Shown one piece after another: positions 1-12,100 of a stretch of 64,000 nucleotides of DNA. Numbering within the stretch: the stretch's first letter is position 1; each line of letters starts with the position of its first letter. This DNA comes from Coptis chinensis (taxonomy: Eukaryota; Streptophyta; Magnoliopsida; Ranunculales; Ranunculaceae), in assembly GCA_015680905.1 (NCBI GenBank), contig JADFTS010000115.1, positions 29,252 through 93,251 of the forward strand, read 5' to 3'. A program made the position numbers and the translations under genes. Below the pieces are notes generated by a model. The model was given only the letters and a program-made list of their open reading frames with translations, did not search any database and was not told the origin of the DNA.

Positions 1-1269
1 TATTTACCTACTTTTACACCTCTGTTGGCAAACTAATATTATTTCATCTTTATTGAACAGTATTCTTTCTTCTAATATATATATTCACTTCCAAGTAAAA
101 ATTAGGCCACCTCATTTGAGGCAATCAGGTGTTTGTTTTGACTTTATTTCCTATCTCTCTACAGTAAAACAAGAAGGTGGAAGCATTAAATCAACTACAA
201 TAACTACCATTTGAAACTCAAGTAGCAACTCAAAGAAGAAACCACTACTTACAATGCGGGGAGATGGAGAAGGAATTGCTTCTTTGTTATTAGTTGCGGT
301 GGTGGAGAAAGTAGGAGAAGATATAGCGGAGTAAGACAAATCCTCAGGAAAAATTGGTAGCGAAATAACAACACCTACTGAGTTACGATATAACTAGAGA
401 CTATATTGGTATTCGGCCAAACAACCGATTGAAATATCATATGAAATGAGCTAAGAAAGCGTCATGATTATACCTCTTCGATTGGGAGGAGTGTTTTCAT
501 AGGAGTGGCACTTTCTGTGTTGCTATCTGTTCTTCTGTTTTGGTTTTGTTGCCTTCGTAGACTATTAGCTTCTAGCTAATTGATGTATCTGTTTGCATCA
601 TATCAATAGATTAGAAAAAATTGGATATTATCAATTTATTAAGTTTTATTGGTCGAAAAGATATATATCATTTATGTTTTATTTTCTCCTCATTATGTTG
701 AAAATTGCTAAACTCCATATCCTACTTACAGCAACTACCCAAAAGTCCAGAACATACAAGAAGCATACCGCATTCAACTTACAGACCACACTCACCCCAA
801 AATCGATAGCCCTTCTACTTACGGTTCATATAACAAGTACTTGCTGTCACACCAGAAATACGCTTTTACAGTTTGACCACATTGTACTTACAGTCGCCAT
901 ATAACAAGTACAAGATGCTTGCAACATTTTCCTGACGCTTGCACCAACAAGAGGATCAACGCAAGAATGAGGAACCCATTAACGTGTCAACAAAAAGACT
1001 AGAGTCGTTTGATTGTATCTTACATCTTCCTCCTGTCACCACTGTGGTGAGTCCAAATATATTCCGCTAAACCATAAGTGGAACACTATATACGCCCATT
1101 TGTCAAACCAGATGTAATTAATCACGTTGGCAGGCAAAATTACTATCATTTTTTGTGGCATTTCTTAACACCCAGGAACTGTTCTTTGCCAACCATGTTC
1201 CTTTAGGAACACCCCTACCTCTTCCGAGGACTTGATTTGGTACGTGTACTATCATATTAGACTCAGGAG
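1..1269. other. AT-rich stretch with no recognisable gene
   Basis: I see no protein family, RNA gene or terminal repeat here. Short open frames on both strands are low-complexity and lack splice or family support. The stretch may belong to the element or gene whose 3' half is the RPA-like remnant further on, but nothing in the sequence links them. Confidence 0.4.
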
Positions 1270-1993
1270 TTACTCAGGAGTTTGATCTCTCCATAACACT
1301 ATATGCTCCTTGCCTCTCACTGGGACATTCTTTGTACTGGCAACAGCTGAACCAGACAAGGCCTGCATCTGCCCGGAATCATAAATCCTGTTCCATTGAT
1401 GAGCCAATATCTTTTGCATGTGCCAAAGGCAGGTTAACTCGGCTACAAGAATTAGAATTTCGATTCCATGATGATTGGATATCATCCATCTCTCCACCTC
1501 TGCCCCACTTTCCTATTTTAAATGAGGACCTATATGATGTTGTAGGTCTCATATTGTTTGCTGCTCCATTTCCTCTGCCATATCCACTTGCCGCAAGAGA
1601 ACCATGTAAAGACTGAATCCTCCTACGCAAGTCAGGAGTTCTGTTCCATTGTGATTCCAGAGTCTTTCCTATACCTCTCCCCACTTACCAATTTCCAATA
1701 CATTATTAAGCTGCTCCAATTCCTCTATGAGAGCGGTTGTGAGTAGAGTGAATTGCTTCTATATTTCCTCTTCCCCTGCCTCTCCAAGCAACACTGTATC
1801 TTTCTTGATTTTGCAAGCTAGCGATAGCGGTGAAGAAGTCCGAAACCCTATCTTGCCTTGGTGTCGGTGACGGTGGAATGTTACAAAAACTCAAATATTC
1901 AAAGGAAACTTCTTGAATACAATCATTATTAAAATCTTTAACTATGCTCCAATGACTTACAATCCCACATGACTTGATGCATAAGCGGGACAT
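1270..1993 (-). pseudogene. Coding-like Arg/Gly/Asn-rich remnant, family unknown
   Basis: On the minus strand, overlapping open frames read as a basic, Gly/Arg/Asn/Ser-rich protein. The motif S-x-W-N-R or Q-W-N-R recurs at intervals of about 50 residues (near 1650, 1480 and 1390), which suggests an internally repeated, disordered protein. The reading frame shifts between segments, for example near 1390-1400, so no single open frame covers it. A further piece at 1706-1860 contains a W-R-G-R-G-R-G patch. I do not recognise the family. It could be a fragment of a host RNA-binding or adaptor protein captured by a transposon, or a chance run of open frames. Confidence 0.3.
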
Positions 1994-2391
1994 ATACCTT
2001 CACATAAGCACTTCCAAAGTTTATGGAAAAGTGATTAAGTTATCCATTTTGCTTTTTATGGTAGTCCCTTTTTAATGTCCACATTTTTTTTTAGTTCCCA
2101 CTTTTTGATTTTTCGTTTAAATTATTCTAATATATTGTATGACTTTTCAGTCTTTAATCACAACAGGACCAATTTCATTTACAAAATCTTCTCTATTCAC
2201 ATACTCTACTCTAAAGAAAATTTCATTTTTTTGGGATTTAGTAATATGTAATTTATTTTAATCAATTTCTTTAAGTTGGCCCACTTTAAAAAAAATAACA
2301 TTGTTCTGATAGGTAATACATTCATTGGAAATTTTTATGCTTACTAACATATGGTGCACATGTATACTTAATAATCTTTTACATGCAACAG

Positions 2392-4333
2392 ATGTGATAG
2401 GTGTGCTTATAAAAGTCAAGGAAATTGAAACGTCAGTTACCAGATCTGGCAGTGAAAGACAAAGACGAGACATTATACTTGCAGATACAAGGTATGTAAG
2501 AAACATGTTACAAAATTTATATATTTAAATAAGTCAATAATAGTATCCTACTTTTTAACTGCAGCAAATCTACCATGAAAATAACTTTATGGGGTAACAC
2601 CATGGACCAAATTCCAGCTGATTTCATTAGATCACCCCATAAAAATTATGTCTTAATTGTTACATCAACTTCATTCCAAAATTTTAGAGGTACATATCTC
2701 TTACTCACCCAAATTCAAATAATTATATAAATATTGTAAATAAATAAAAATACTCTTTGTATGATTACGGTGATTATCTCAGTCAACATTTGCTACAAAG
2801 GTGTATATAAATAAGAATATTCCGAAAGCTGCATCTTATTTGGAAAGGTAATATAAAACTACTTTTCAGTCAATTATTAATTTATGTCTGTTCCTCCATT
2901 TCAACATATATTTTTTATTTTAAAAAAATATCTGAGCCTGATGAGATCAAAGCGGATGCACTTTCGAAAAGCGAACAAGACACCGACAAACAACAAGTAA
3001 GCAACACAATGAGAAGAATACGAAGTTTAGCTAACATAATATTTCAAGAAAATGAGGTAACAACTAATGTTTATTAGTCCGATTTGCTATTAAATTTCAA
3101 AATATACATCTTTATTATCTAAGTTTATCTTAAATTTATTGTTCTATAACAGGGGTAAATCATACATGTGCAATTCAAAGGTTTGAAAGTTTTCAATAAT
3201 GAAAGAATGCCATGTTACTATAAAAGTTGCCCAAGTTGTAAAAATAAGCTTGAAAAATCAATTCAAGATATTGGTGCAAAAGTGCAAAAACCATTCGGAA
3301 TCTAAGCTCAGGTATCAATAATGACAATTTTTACAAATATATCATATAACGGATATGCAATCTTACATGGTTTTCTTTAATATGGAATGTACAGATACAA
3401 GTTAAACTTTGAAATCTCCGATGGCGTAAATTATGCAAGCACAATAGCATTTGGAAAGGCTGCAGAAATAATGATCAAGCATACTGAAAAAGAAATTGCT
3501 GCCATCGAAGATAAGGTAAAATGGCAAATGAGAAATCTACTATTTTTACAATTATATATATATTGTTGACTTTCAAATTTGCAACAGGACAATGGAAACG
3601 AATTGGTCAATCAGATTTTACAGAGTATAGCTGGAAAAGAATATTGCTTTCGCATTAAAGAATCTGCAAATAACAGTAACTATAGTAGAAAAACGTACAA
3701 TATTTTGTACGTCTCTACCATGAACACCAATGAAGAAGTAAGTATACTTAAAGTTAAAGTGATATTTCAATTTTATAAATTTACATACTACTACTTCCAA
3801 ACAAATTTTCGGTATTGTATTATTGAGACTATACAATCAACAACAAAGGAATCACAAATGGAAGAGTTTATACAAAATGTACAATTAAAAATACATATAT
3901 ATGTAATTCTATATATTTAAAATTCAATTCATAATATCAAATTCTAATAATTTTGTTTCTTAATACCAGGAAGCAAGTACAGAGAAATGTGTTACAGCTA
4001 TATCAACACCAAGTGATCTAACAGAACAGGTATATCTCTTACTTCACAATAATAAATACACATTAAAAAACATTTTTGTAATACTAAGGAACTACTACTA
4101 TTCATCTATACAGGAAGATACATCCAAAATCAAAAAGAATCGCAGCAACACCAATCTCTCAAATGAATCTCCAAAAGCCAAAAAAGCTTGCAAAAGTTTA
4201 CATTTCAAGGTAACTTTTCAATTTCCCATCATTTAAAAAAAAACCATTATTGGTGATGTACATTGTTTATAGATGATACTAGATACTAATGTTAATTCGT
4301 TTTTCAATACAGGACAATGACTCTGAAGCATGA
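2392..4333 (+). pseudogene. Replication protein A 70-kDa subunit-like gene, 3' half, decayed
   Basis: RPA1 binds single-stranded DNA in the nucleus; plants have many RPA1-like genes and some ride on Helitrons. Exons joined by GT-AG introns read as the C-terminal half: 2392-2491 (OB fold DBD-B, with R-R-D-I), 2565-2689 (T-L-W-G strand), 2783-2847, about 2935-3056, about 3155-3314 (zinc ribbon starting Y-Y-K-S-C-P-S-C), 3395-3515 (R-Y-K-L-N-F-E-I-S-D-G, DBD-C), 3588-3737, 3970-4029, 4114-4209 and 4313-4333 (ending D-N-D-S-E-A-stop). The second half of the zinc ribbon is broken: around 3265-3300 the Y-W-C and K-C elements fall in different frames, so small indels separate them. The basic Lys/Ser-rich tail is like that of Helitron-borne RPA proteins. 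No N-terminal OB folds or Rep/helicase were found upstream. Family is fairly sure; pseudogene status rests on the zinc-ribbon frameshifts. Confidence 0.65.
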
Positions 4334-4822
4334 TGCATTGGTTACGAAACTGCTGTGGAAATTACCCAGTTCTTAATAAATGGAAACTGTCATTTTTAAT
4401 ATTAAAATTGCAAAGTCTACTTTCATTGTTTTCAATAGTTGGTTGGTTAACATTTTATCTATATAATTAAAAAGTCAATGGTCTTTCATCTTAGCATAAA
4501 AATGAAACCACTAGAATGAGTGTCTGGAATTTTGTGGCGGGGAGTTATATGAGCTGGTGTTACTTGATGGGATGAGATTGATTTTGTAGGACAGGAATTG
4601 TATGTTCATTTTGAGAAGTACTTATTGCCTGAGTACTAGGAAATTTTGAGATTAGATATGTTATTGATTATGAATATGAGATTATGATTGGGAGTGCGCA
4701 ATGACATTAGAATGTGTGTCATGGAATCTGTCAAAATAATAAGGTTGAGAAGGTGTCAGAAAAGTATTCTGAGTTTCAGTGATAGGAGTTTGTCAAGTAT
4801 TTGAAGTATGAGGAATGTTGTT
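4334..4822. other. Intergenic, nothing recognised
   Basis: AT-rich sequence following the RPA-like stop codon. I looked for a Helitron 3' end (hairpin followed by CTRR) and did not find a convincing one. Confidence 0.4.
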
Positions 4823-5040
4823 TTAATGTGAAAAAGTATGAGAAAAAATGTTAGAGTTGAATGATGGTGGAAACAGAGGTATAGAAGTATTAGGTATATA
4901 AGTCATGTCAGAGATGGGTGTTGTATGATGGATGTTGGTTTGAGACTTTAATAGAAAATCTTTCTCATCAAATATGACATGCCTAAAGATATAAACTCTT
5001 CCTGTCATCGATCTAAGCTACAAAATCTGGGTGCCATCAT
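4823..5040 (-). mobile_element. Copia polyprotein scrap (end of integrase region)
   Basis: The minus strand encodes T-G-R-V-Y-I-F-R-H-V-I-F-D-E, the signature just after the integrase core of Ty1/copia polyproteins (usually S-G-R-V-Y-x-S-R-H-V-x-F-D-E). An in-frame stop precedes it and the open frame ends 40 codons later, so this is a decayed piece. The adjoining 5041-6660 shows no LTRs or reverse transcriptase that I recognise. Confidence 0.6.
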
Positions 5041-6660
5041 TAGTTAGCTCGCGAATCCTTGATCTGTTTGTACCGCCCTTCAAGGCACGAAAGAAAAATA
5101 GAAAAAAGATACACACGACTGCTACTAAGAACCTAACATAACAATTTTTAAAAATGTGGGCTCAGACATTGATACAGGTGCCTACTTCACTGCAGCTACC
5201 ATGATCAAAGTTGCTGGATTGGTTCAAATCCAATTTTGTGGGATTTCATGGAAACATGTAAAACATCTTTTCACAGTTGTGTTGCTGAGGATGATGGTGT
5301 AGAATCTTTGGAAAGCATTTTCAAAGGGACTTGAGGAAGTAATTGATTGGGGTGGGAAGATTCAACAAGAAGAAAGGGAAAGTGATCTTTGAGAGAAATA
5401 GGAGAACCGATAGGGCTGGTAGATGATGGGTCCCTCTGAGTGTTGTCTTTGGGTTAGAAATGGAAGTGTGTAGTGCGGCAAGAAGGGGCAAGATGGTGGA
5501 GGTGGAAGGCAGACGAGGAAGAATAAACTAAAGGAGGTGGAAGTAACGACAAAGTCACCTTTCTTTGTGGAAAAAGGAAGTGATTACACACATTTCCACA
5601 AAAGTGCAAGGATGGGGTTGGGTTGTTGATTGGATAGCTAAGACACTTATCTTTGGCATTGCACCTTAACTGAGACCTTATGCTATAACTAAGGTTTAAG
5701 GACATTTTTTGTCATCAATGACCAGAGTTAGAGAGAAACAATATGGACGAACAATACAGTTCATACCCAGATGGCTGCGATAGTCTACTTAGTGAATAAT
5801 TCGAGATAAAGAAGATATAGGTTCATAAAAAAGCACCAAGGGACAACCTCACTCAGACTCGGCAAATATTGAGATACAACTCCCCACTAATCTTCAAAAT
5901 TCTATTACAGTATTACGAGAAGAATCTCATAAACCTTCTGAGTATCCATATTCACATAAAATTTAGCGAAAATATTGATCGGTCTTAACCAAATTTCTGC
6001 CTCCTCCAAAACACCAACAAGCAAAGCTACATTATAAAACCTCAAGCTATAAGACCGAACTTACGGAAAGGAAGAGTAATCAAAGCCACCCAAACAAACA
6101 ACAACAAAAAGCGGTCGGTGATATCCCCTGCATAGATAAACTCATCCGTTTCAGCAGAAATGATTGATAGGACAAACATAGATGCCACAAGTCCACAACT
6201 CCAATAAAAATAGAACTAAAATAATGCAGAAGTGTATTAAAGGGAAAAGGAATCTGTTTACGTAAAAGTTTGCTATGTGCTCTGATAAACTAATTTCGTC
6301 ATTTTAGTGCAATGCAGATCATGTAACTTTACTGCAGTATGTGAACTCAGCATTCTTATCCCACATGAGCATAACTTACCAATGATCCTGCCAAGAACGC
6401 CGTTGGATTTCTCACTCAAATAGAAAACCGTTCCACTGCAAGAGACGGTGTATACGTTAACGAAATTAGTTTATGAGAGCACATAGCAAACTTTTATGTA
6501 TTTTTCCAAAAAAGTAACTTGATTGCTTGATAGTCTGCTAAAGTGGATAAGGAAGTTATAGGCTGTAAACTGTTCCCCTTTAATGATATAAAGAAGCTCA
6601 CTTAAGATGTGCTTAGTTTATTACTATCTTTTTAGCACTTCAATACATTCTATTGTAGTC
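5041..6660. other. Gene-free stretch, probably old transposon debris
   Basis: No gene, terminal repeat or RNA gene recognised. An open frame at 5454-5705 (minus) has no family features and continues from the copia scrap, so it may be further degraded copia sequence. Confidence 0.35.
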
Positions 6661-6866
6661 CTTAGACTTAGCATTTTCTACAAAAATTGAACCTTACACC
6701 TCGAACTACCCCAGTATCCCTCACAAAGCCAAACTGCCCTAGATACGAGTACGACTTAGGGGTCGAAACACCCTTTGCCTGGGAGTTATTTAAAAGAAAT
6801 GGTGAGGGTGAAGTTTAAAAAGAAACATTTACATTGCAACAACTGTGTTCTCTTGATTTTAGTCTT
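6661..6866. repeat. 206-bp direct repeat, left copy
   Basis: Nearly identical to 8092-8297: both run from CTTAGACTTAGC to TTTTAGTCTT, with only a couple of mismatches. The pair brackets the AP180 gene fragment. The ends are not TG...CA, no primer-binding site or polypurine tract adjoins them, and I found no flanking target duplication, so they are not obviously LTRs. Confidence 0.85.
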
Positions 6867-6959
6867 CCCCTCCCTCGACACACACAGCCCATTTCCATTT
6901 CAACATCAATATGTGAAATACAATAGTAAAATAGGATAAGTAAGACAACATGGACTAAC

Positions 6960-7946
6960 CAATTGTCTTTCATTAGTTGACGATATGTTGCTGCTGGGAG
7001 TAGTAACCAAAGCAAGTTCCAATCCCGAGGGATCCAGTTCTTTCCTTTGATCTAGGCTAGAATTATGTGAATCATCTGTAAGGGAGGGAAAATTTGTCCT
7101 TTTGGTAAGCAATGCCAAGAATCATACATCAGAAATTTGTCAAGATTACAGAAATATAGATAAGAATAACTTACTAGATGGAATTATTGCTAGAGCCAAT
7201 GCATTAGCTTCCTCTATAACAGTAGCATCAGGATATGCAGTAGAATGTAATCCCTACATACGAAGAATAAAATAAAGAATTGACAACATAACATAATATA
7301 TCTATATACCACTAGATGAATACAAGATTTACCAGTAGATCTCCAGCATCAGGCTGATCTTGAGAAGCGAGGTTCTTATGAGGAGGGCCAAGCTCAAAGT
7401 CAGAAGAAATCTCATCAGCAGAAAACGAAGTTGGGTCACTAACAGATGGCTTATTTTCGTCTGAAGTAGAAGGAACTTCTTCTGGTTTGTATGTCAAAAG
7501 TAGTCGTTCCGGTAATTCCTGATTCAGGATGTCCAACAAACAAAATGAGGATGAAATATATGCTCAAAAAATACAGACATGTCATCATGATAGGTTTTTC
7601 TTTCTTTCCGTTTAAAAAAAACAAACAATCAAAATGAAATCGTCATGAAAAAATGTCCTGTGAATAGCCTATCTTACTGACCAAGGGCTCTCTCGGAACA
7701 GAAACCATGCGTGGTGCCTCTCTTATGTATTCCTCCATGGTTGTTAGAAATGACTGGGGTGGCTACATAAGGAGAAAAAAGCACTGACTATATCAAACTG
7801 CCAAGTATAGTGAAAAAGTAAAATCAACTAAACTCCTATTCTCTGTTAGCATTTAGCACCATTACCTCTCTCAAGTCTGGAAACTGGAAATTCCTAGCAA
7901 GTTCTAACCCCCTGCAAACTTCATAGAAATCAGAAAGGCCTGCAGC
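6960..7946 (-). pseudogene. AP180/ANTH clathrin-assembly protein, internal exons only
   Basis: These proteins bind phosphoinositides and clathrin in endocytosis. Five minus-strand exons with proper GT-AG borders and matching phases read as the end of the ANTH domain and the following region: 7866-7946 (L-S-D-F-Y-E-V-C-R-G-L-E-L-A-R), 7682-7762 (P-P-Q-S-F-L-T-T-M-E-E-Y-I-R-E-A-P-R), 7333-7518 (L-L-T-Y-K-P-E-E, then an acidic Ser-rich linker), 7175-7253 (E-E-A-N-A-L-A-L-A-I) and 6960-7075 (L-E-L-A-L-V-T-T-P-S-S-N). Exon sizes keep frame throughout, so the piece is well preserved. The first ANTH exons and the final exon with clathrin-binding motifs are missing on both sides; the fragment ends inside introns, each followed by a 206-bp repeat copy. 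I read it as a duplicated or captured fragment rather than a gene. Confidence 0.75.
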
Positions 7947-8091
7947 CTGCAATTAAACCCAATGCCTTTAGCAGAAGAAAAGAAACCAATTGAGTTCAAA
8001 TATGACATGTTTATGGAATACGTAACATGTTAAAATACTTAATATGACATGTTCTCAAGCTACTCTACAGAGCAAACGGAATACTTAACAT

Positions 8092-8297
8092 CTTAGACTT
8101 AGCATTTTCTACAAAAATTGAATCTTACACCTCGAACTACCCCAGTATCCCTCACAAAGCCAAACTGCCCTAGATACGAGTACGACTTAGGGGTCGAAAC
8201 ACCCTTTGCCTGGGAGTTATTTAAAAGAAATGGTGAGGGTGAAGTTTAAAAAGAAACATTTACATTGCAACAACTGTGTTGTCTTGATTTTAGTCTT
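8092..8297. repeat. 206-bp direct repeat, right copy
   Basis: Second copy of the repeat at 6661-6866, same orientation, about 99% identical by eye. Together the two flank the AP180 exons as a 1.6-kb unit. Confidence 0.85.
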
Positions 8298-8977
8298 GAT
8301 CTCTAACAACTACAAAGGCTTGATCCCAACTACGTTGAATGGTTTATAGGACTTGAAACCAGTCTCTCTGCTGAAGCGTGCCCTGGAAATAATGGTTGAC
8401 AAAACATTGTCAAGAGGATACCTGAAACACTGCTCCAGAGCATCCAACATCATTACTGCTGTCCCAAGATATTTCCCCTATCTAATCTTCCGCCATGCCT
8501 TATCCAAACTCAACAACTTAGTGCGACACCCTAACCTTGCACAAACGAAAGGTAAACACTGTACAAGACCTCCCTTATTCACAAAGTGATCATAGCAACT
8601 CCAAAAAAAATCCTCAACCTCCGACTTCAACCCATACTTTAAATTGGCCCCAAAAGCTCTGTACAAGGGACTAGCAGTCGCAGAATGGTTATAATTCTTC
8701 ATCTTTACACTACCAGGCCCATTAGGAACAGCCATAAGTAGTCTTCATGGAGTCCTCACGCCAACTCCTAATTCCTAACCTCGCCTCCCTCCATTACCTT
8801 GCGAGTGGCCTCCTCGAATTGGCTGCAAGCTACTGGGATGCTGCCCCCCGCATGCCCCTTCAAAAATAAGTTTTTTAGTTTGGGCAAATGCCATCCCGCC
8901 TTCAGTTTAGATTAAACCATTTATTTGAACTTCCTAAGAAACAGAGAACAATGTAGTACAAAACATTATATATAAAG
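8298..8977. other. No recognised gene; possible LINE tail at left edge
   Basis: The minus strand at 8298-8350 ends in a GTTGGGATCAAGCCTTTG-type stretch, reminiscent of the 3' tails of plant RTE-type LINEs. No reverse transcriptase was recognised upstream of it. An 85-codon minus-strand open frame at 8478-8735 shows no family motif. Confidence 0.3.
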
Positions 8978-9144
8978 CTAGGTTACATTGACACGGTAGG
9001 TGTAATGCAGATGGGACACAGATACGAATTGTTGGGCACGGCCAAATATCAAAATTCAAGGTAAATTACATACATTATGTGTCCGACACGGACACGTATC
9101 TGATACAGATTTTTTTCAAAATATGGCGTGTCCATGTAACCTAG
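8978..9144. mobile_element. 167-bp hAT-type MITE with perfect 8-bp target duplication
   Basis: The element starts CTAGGTTACAT and ends ATGTAACCTAG. The inverted repeats extend inward with one mismatch (GACACG on each side). It is flanked by ATATAAAG at 8970-8977 and again at 9145-9152. An 8-bp duplication with terminal C...G is the hAT signature. The interior is rich in GACACGG/GTGTCC motifs and has no coding capacity. Confidence 0.85.
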
Positions 9145-12100
9145 ATATAAAGCAAGACGATTGTCACATGCATGACCATCATTCGTAATTCTTCTCAGAT
9201 TTACTGACAAGGCCAGCTGTCATTCGTAAGACTTGATCATGGATTTTTTAGGCCAGCAGAGGGTTGCTTCCAAGTTCCAAAGAAACAGTTACATAACAAC
9301 AATTTGAAAAAACTGCAGAGCTCCTATAAGATCTTGAATATAATAATATTAGGCATTGCGATGGTTTATATAAAATGTCAATGTTTGAACATGGGGTATC
9401 CTTTGCGGCAAGTTTCAAATTTATCAAATGGATGTATGTTGATCTGATTATAGTAGTTACACTAACACTTAGAATCTGCTTTCAAAGTATTTCCAAGGAT
9501 CAGTATCTAATAGATTCAATGGCTACTCCGCGTTGTAGTCTTAAATGTTTGAAATTTGCTACGAGTACTCGATCTGATGTAGCTTTACTGGGATTACTTC
9601 CAAAACAATGTGGTTGCGATGGATTCTTTGAAACATGGATGAGAAAAAGCGTAGTAGCTAACGAAAATGAAAACGAGAATTTTATAAGAAGAGAGCCTCC
9701 ACTGTTGATCGAGTCATATTAATCTGCTACGTACACAGGTAACACTATAGCATAAAAACTTATTCGTGAGTCAAACACATCTGTGTCTATACATAATTAT
9801 CTAACTCATGAACTGTTGATAGGGACGATATCCGACGAACAAAGTGCATAACATTGAAGGATATGGGCATCAAGAATAACTTTCTGATGAAGATATATTG
9901 GAGCACCTCACACAAGTCAAACTGGAAATATACCAACAAAATGAGATTGAACTAGACGTTGTTACATACTTGCTAAAGAATGAAGGCTTTCTGTCGAAAA
10001 TGAATATCGATTGAAAATGCTGCCGTGGAAGAGATTATGATATAAAAGACTTTATTCAATTTAGAAAGAAATTTATGAGATTGTCCAAAGGTTCTACCTG
10101 TTCAGTCCCTGTTAATGGACAAAATCTAAATTTATGTCTTACCTATCAGATTAATATGACTCGATCCTGTTTTTTAACACCCAGTTGCTTGGGTTGTTCT
10201 TTAATTTTCACTAAAGTCAATTTAATCAGCCAAATAAAAATATCAAGGTCCAAGTCAGCCCTGGACACGAAAGGAGTTCAAGCTAAGTTAACTCATTCAA
10301 CTTTAATCACACATATATTACCGAAAGGTTTTAAAAATGCCTACTCTGTAAGAACAACAGCATTCGTATTGTTATTATGAAAATATTACATTATAAAAAA
10401 TGCCTCAACAGCTCCTTATCTAACGCATTTCGAATTTGTCCATCTCTAGCCTTTGAAAGCTATCCTAATCCTCTTATCTTCAGTTCTTATACAATTAAAA
10501 GTCTTATACAATTAAAAGTCTAAAACTAACACAAGACTGAGAGACTTAGAAATCTTAAAACTCTATTACTATCTCAATACCTACGAATCTTTATCAAAAA
10601 AAAACTATAAATCACAAACAAACACCGTACTCCACTAATCTCCAAACCTTCTCTCCTCCAAACAAAGGTATTATTAGAAAACGCAACTACTATACATATA
10701 ATAAATTCTACAATTTATCAAAATATTTTGATAGTTTCTGAATTCTTCTTTGTGTCAGATTCACTTGTTTGGGATCGTATAGTGGCTCAAGCTTAAGCTT
10801 AAGAACTTAGTTACTGATGAGCTTTTCATTCTGCCTAAATTTTGGACTCCCAGAATCTCTACTTTGCACTTTTTCTCATTTCTAAACCTCCGTTTTGTTT
10901 ACACATTTGCGATGTGTTTTGAGGCCTTGACGAAATTTCCTGGAAGAGCTTTCTGACTCGAGTCCATCTCAAGCTAAAGTAGACATAGAGGTATAGGTTA
11001 TTACGACAACAATGCAGACCAACAGGCTTTGTGCATATTTTAGCTGTGAATGGTTTAGCATTCAGATCAGGTTGTAACTAGTTTGTGTTATTATTAATTT
11101 ATTATTATTTTTATTATATTAAATAATTTTATTGCTATTATTATTGTTTCAAAGAATTCTCATAGGATGCTTAGGCAATTGAACTTGCTTTGATGGTAAC
11201 AGCTGAATGGAAAGATTTATAGTTCAGACTGGATGATGTAACTCGATGATCACGTTGCTAGTCCCTGGGGAGCAGTGGCCATCCTCTTCCTAGATTAGTG
11301 CAATTTTCTTTTAATTGGTGCAGTCTCAAACCATTGACTCAATTCTTATACTGAAGGTAACAGAGATGGGGAGGCTTCCAAATCAAACACACATGAAAAC
11401 TCAAACTGGTGCCTGATGTGGACTGTGTCAGGATTGCTGAGTGACTTGATGCAATAGAGTAAATTGCTTTAAAAAAATCCATGCAATCTACCCATCTCTA
11501 CGTCTACGTCTACGTCTTATCTCTAGGTTGCAAAGGTTGGTGTTACAGATGTTAGCGAAGAAGTTGGAGAAAATAACAAAAGTATTTAAGATTGAATCCA
11601 TGAAGATGTGAAGAGAAGTTGCTTCTTTGGGGGGTTGCTTCATGACAGTATTTATAAGCTACTGGGTAGGCCTACAAACAGTTCTCAATTGCACTGGCAA
11701 GGTATGTGTAAAACCATTCTTGTGTTACTACTTGGTACTGGATAATTCTAGATACACAATGTTTGTATTCATGTCTTTTGCTGTCTTTGCTTTTTTCATT
11801 TATGTTTACTTGTGGAGTGTGAACACTAATGATTGAATATCTACATTCAGACTGATCTAATGCAGGAACTTGAGTCTGACTCTTGCCCAGGACCGATCTC
11901 AGGAATCAGGATTCATTTAAATCAAACCATTTAATGAGGGATTGGTTTGGCCAATGCTTGTGCACGCTACATACTGGATGATTATTGGCACCCAGGGTTC
12001 TTGTCCCAAGGGTATGCTTACTTTAGGGTAAGAACTAGTCCTTTAGTGAGTATTGCAGTTGTAGTTTTTATTAGTTTTTTAATGTACTTTACTGTCCAGG

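Noticed and set aside
1332-1616. 94-codon plus-strand open frame
   Set aside because: It lies opposite the coding-like minus-strand segment and has no recognisable features; a shadow frame.
6661-8297. 206-bp repeats as LTRs of a small retroelement (TRIM) that captured AP180 exons
   Set aside because: Ends are not TG...CA, no primer-binding site or polypurine tract adjoins them, and no target duplication was found; kept only as an unexplained repeat pair.
9375-9722. 115-codon plus-strand open frame as a gene
   Set aside because: Hydrophobic start then low-complexity Asn/Glu repeats, no family motif, and no promoter or splice support.
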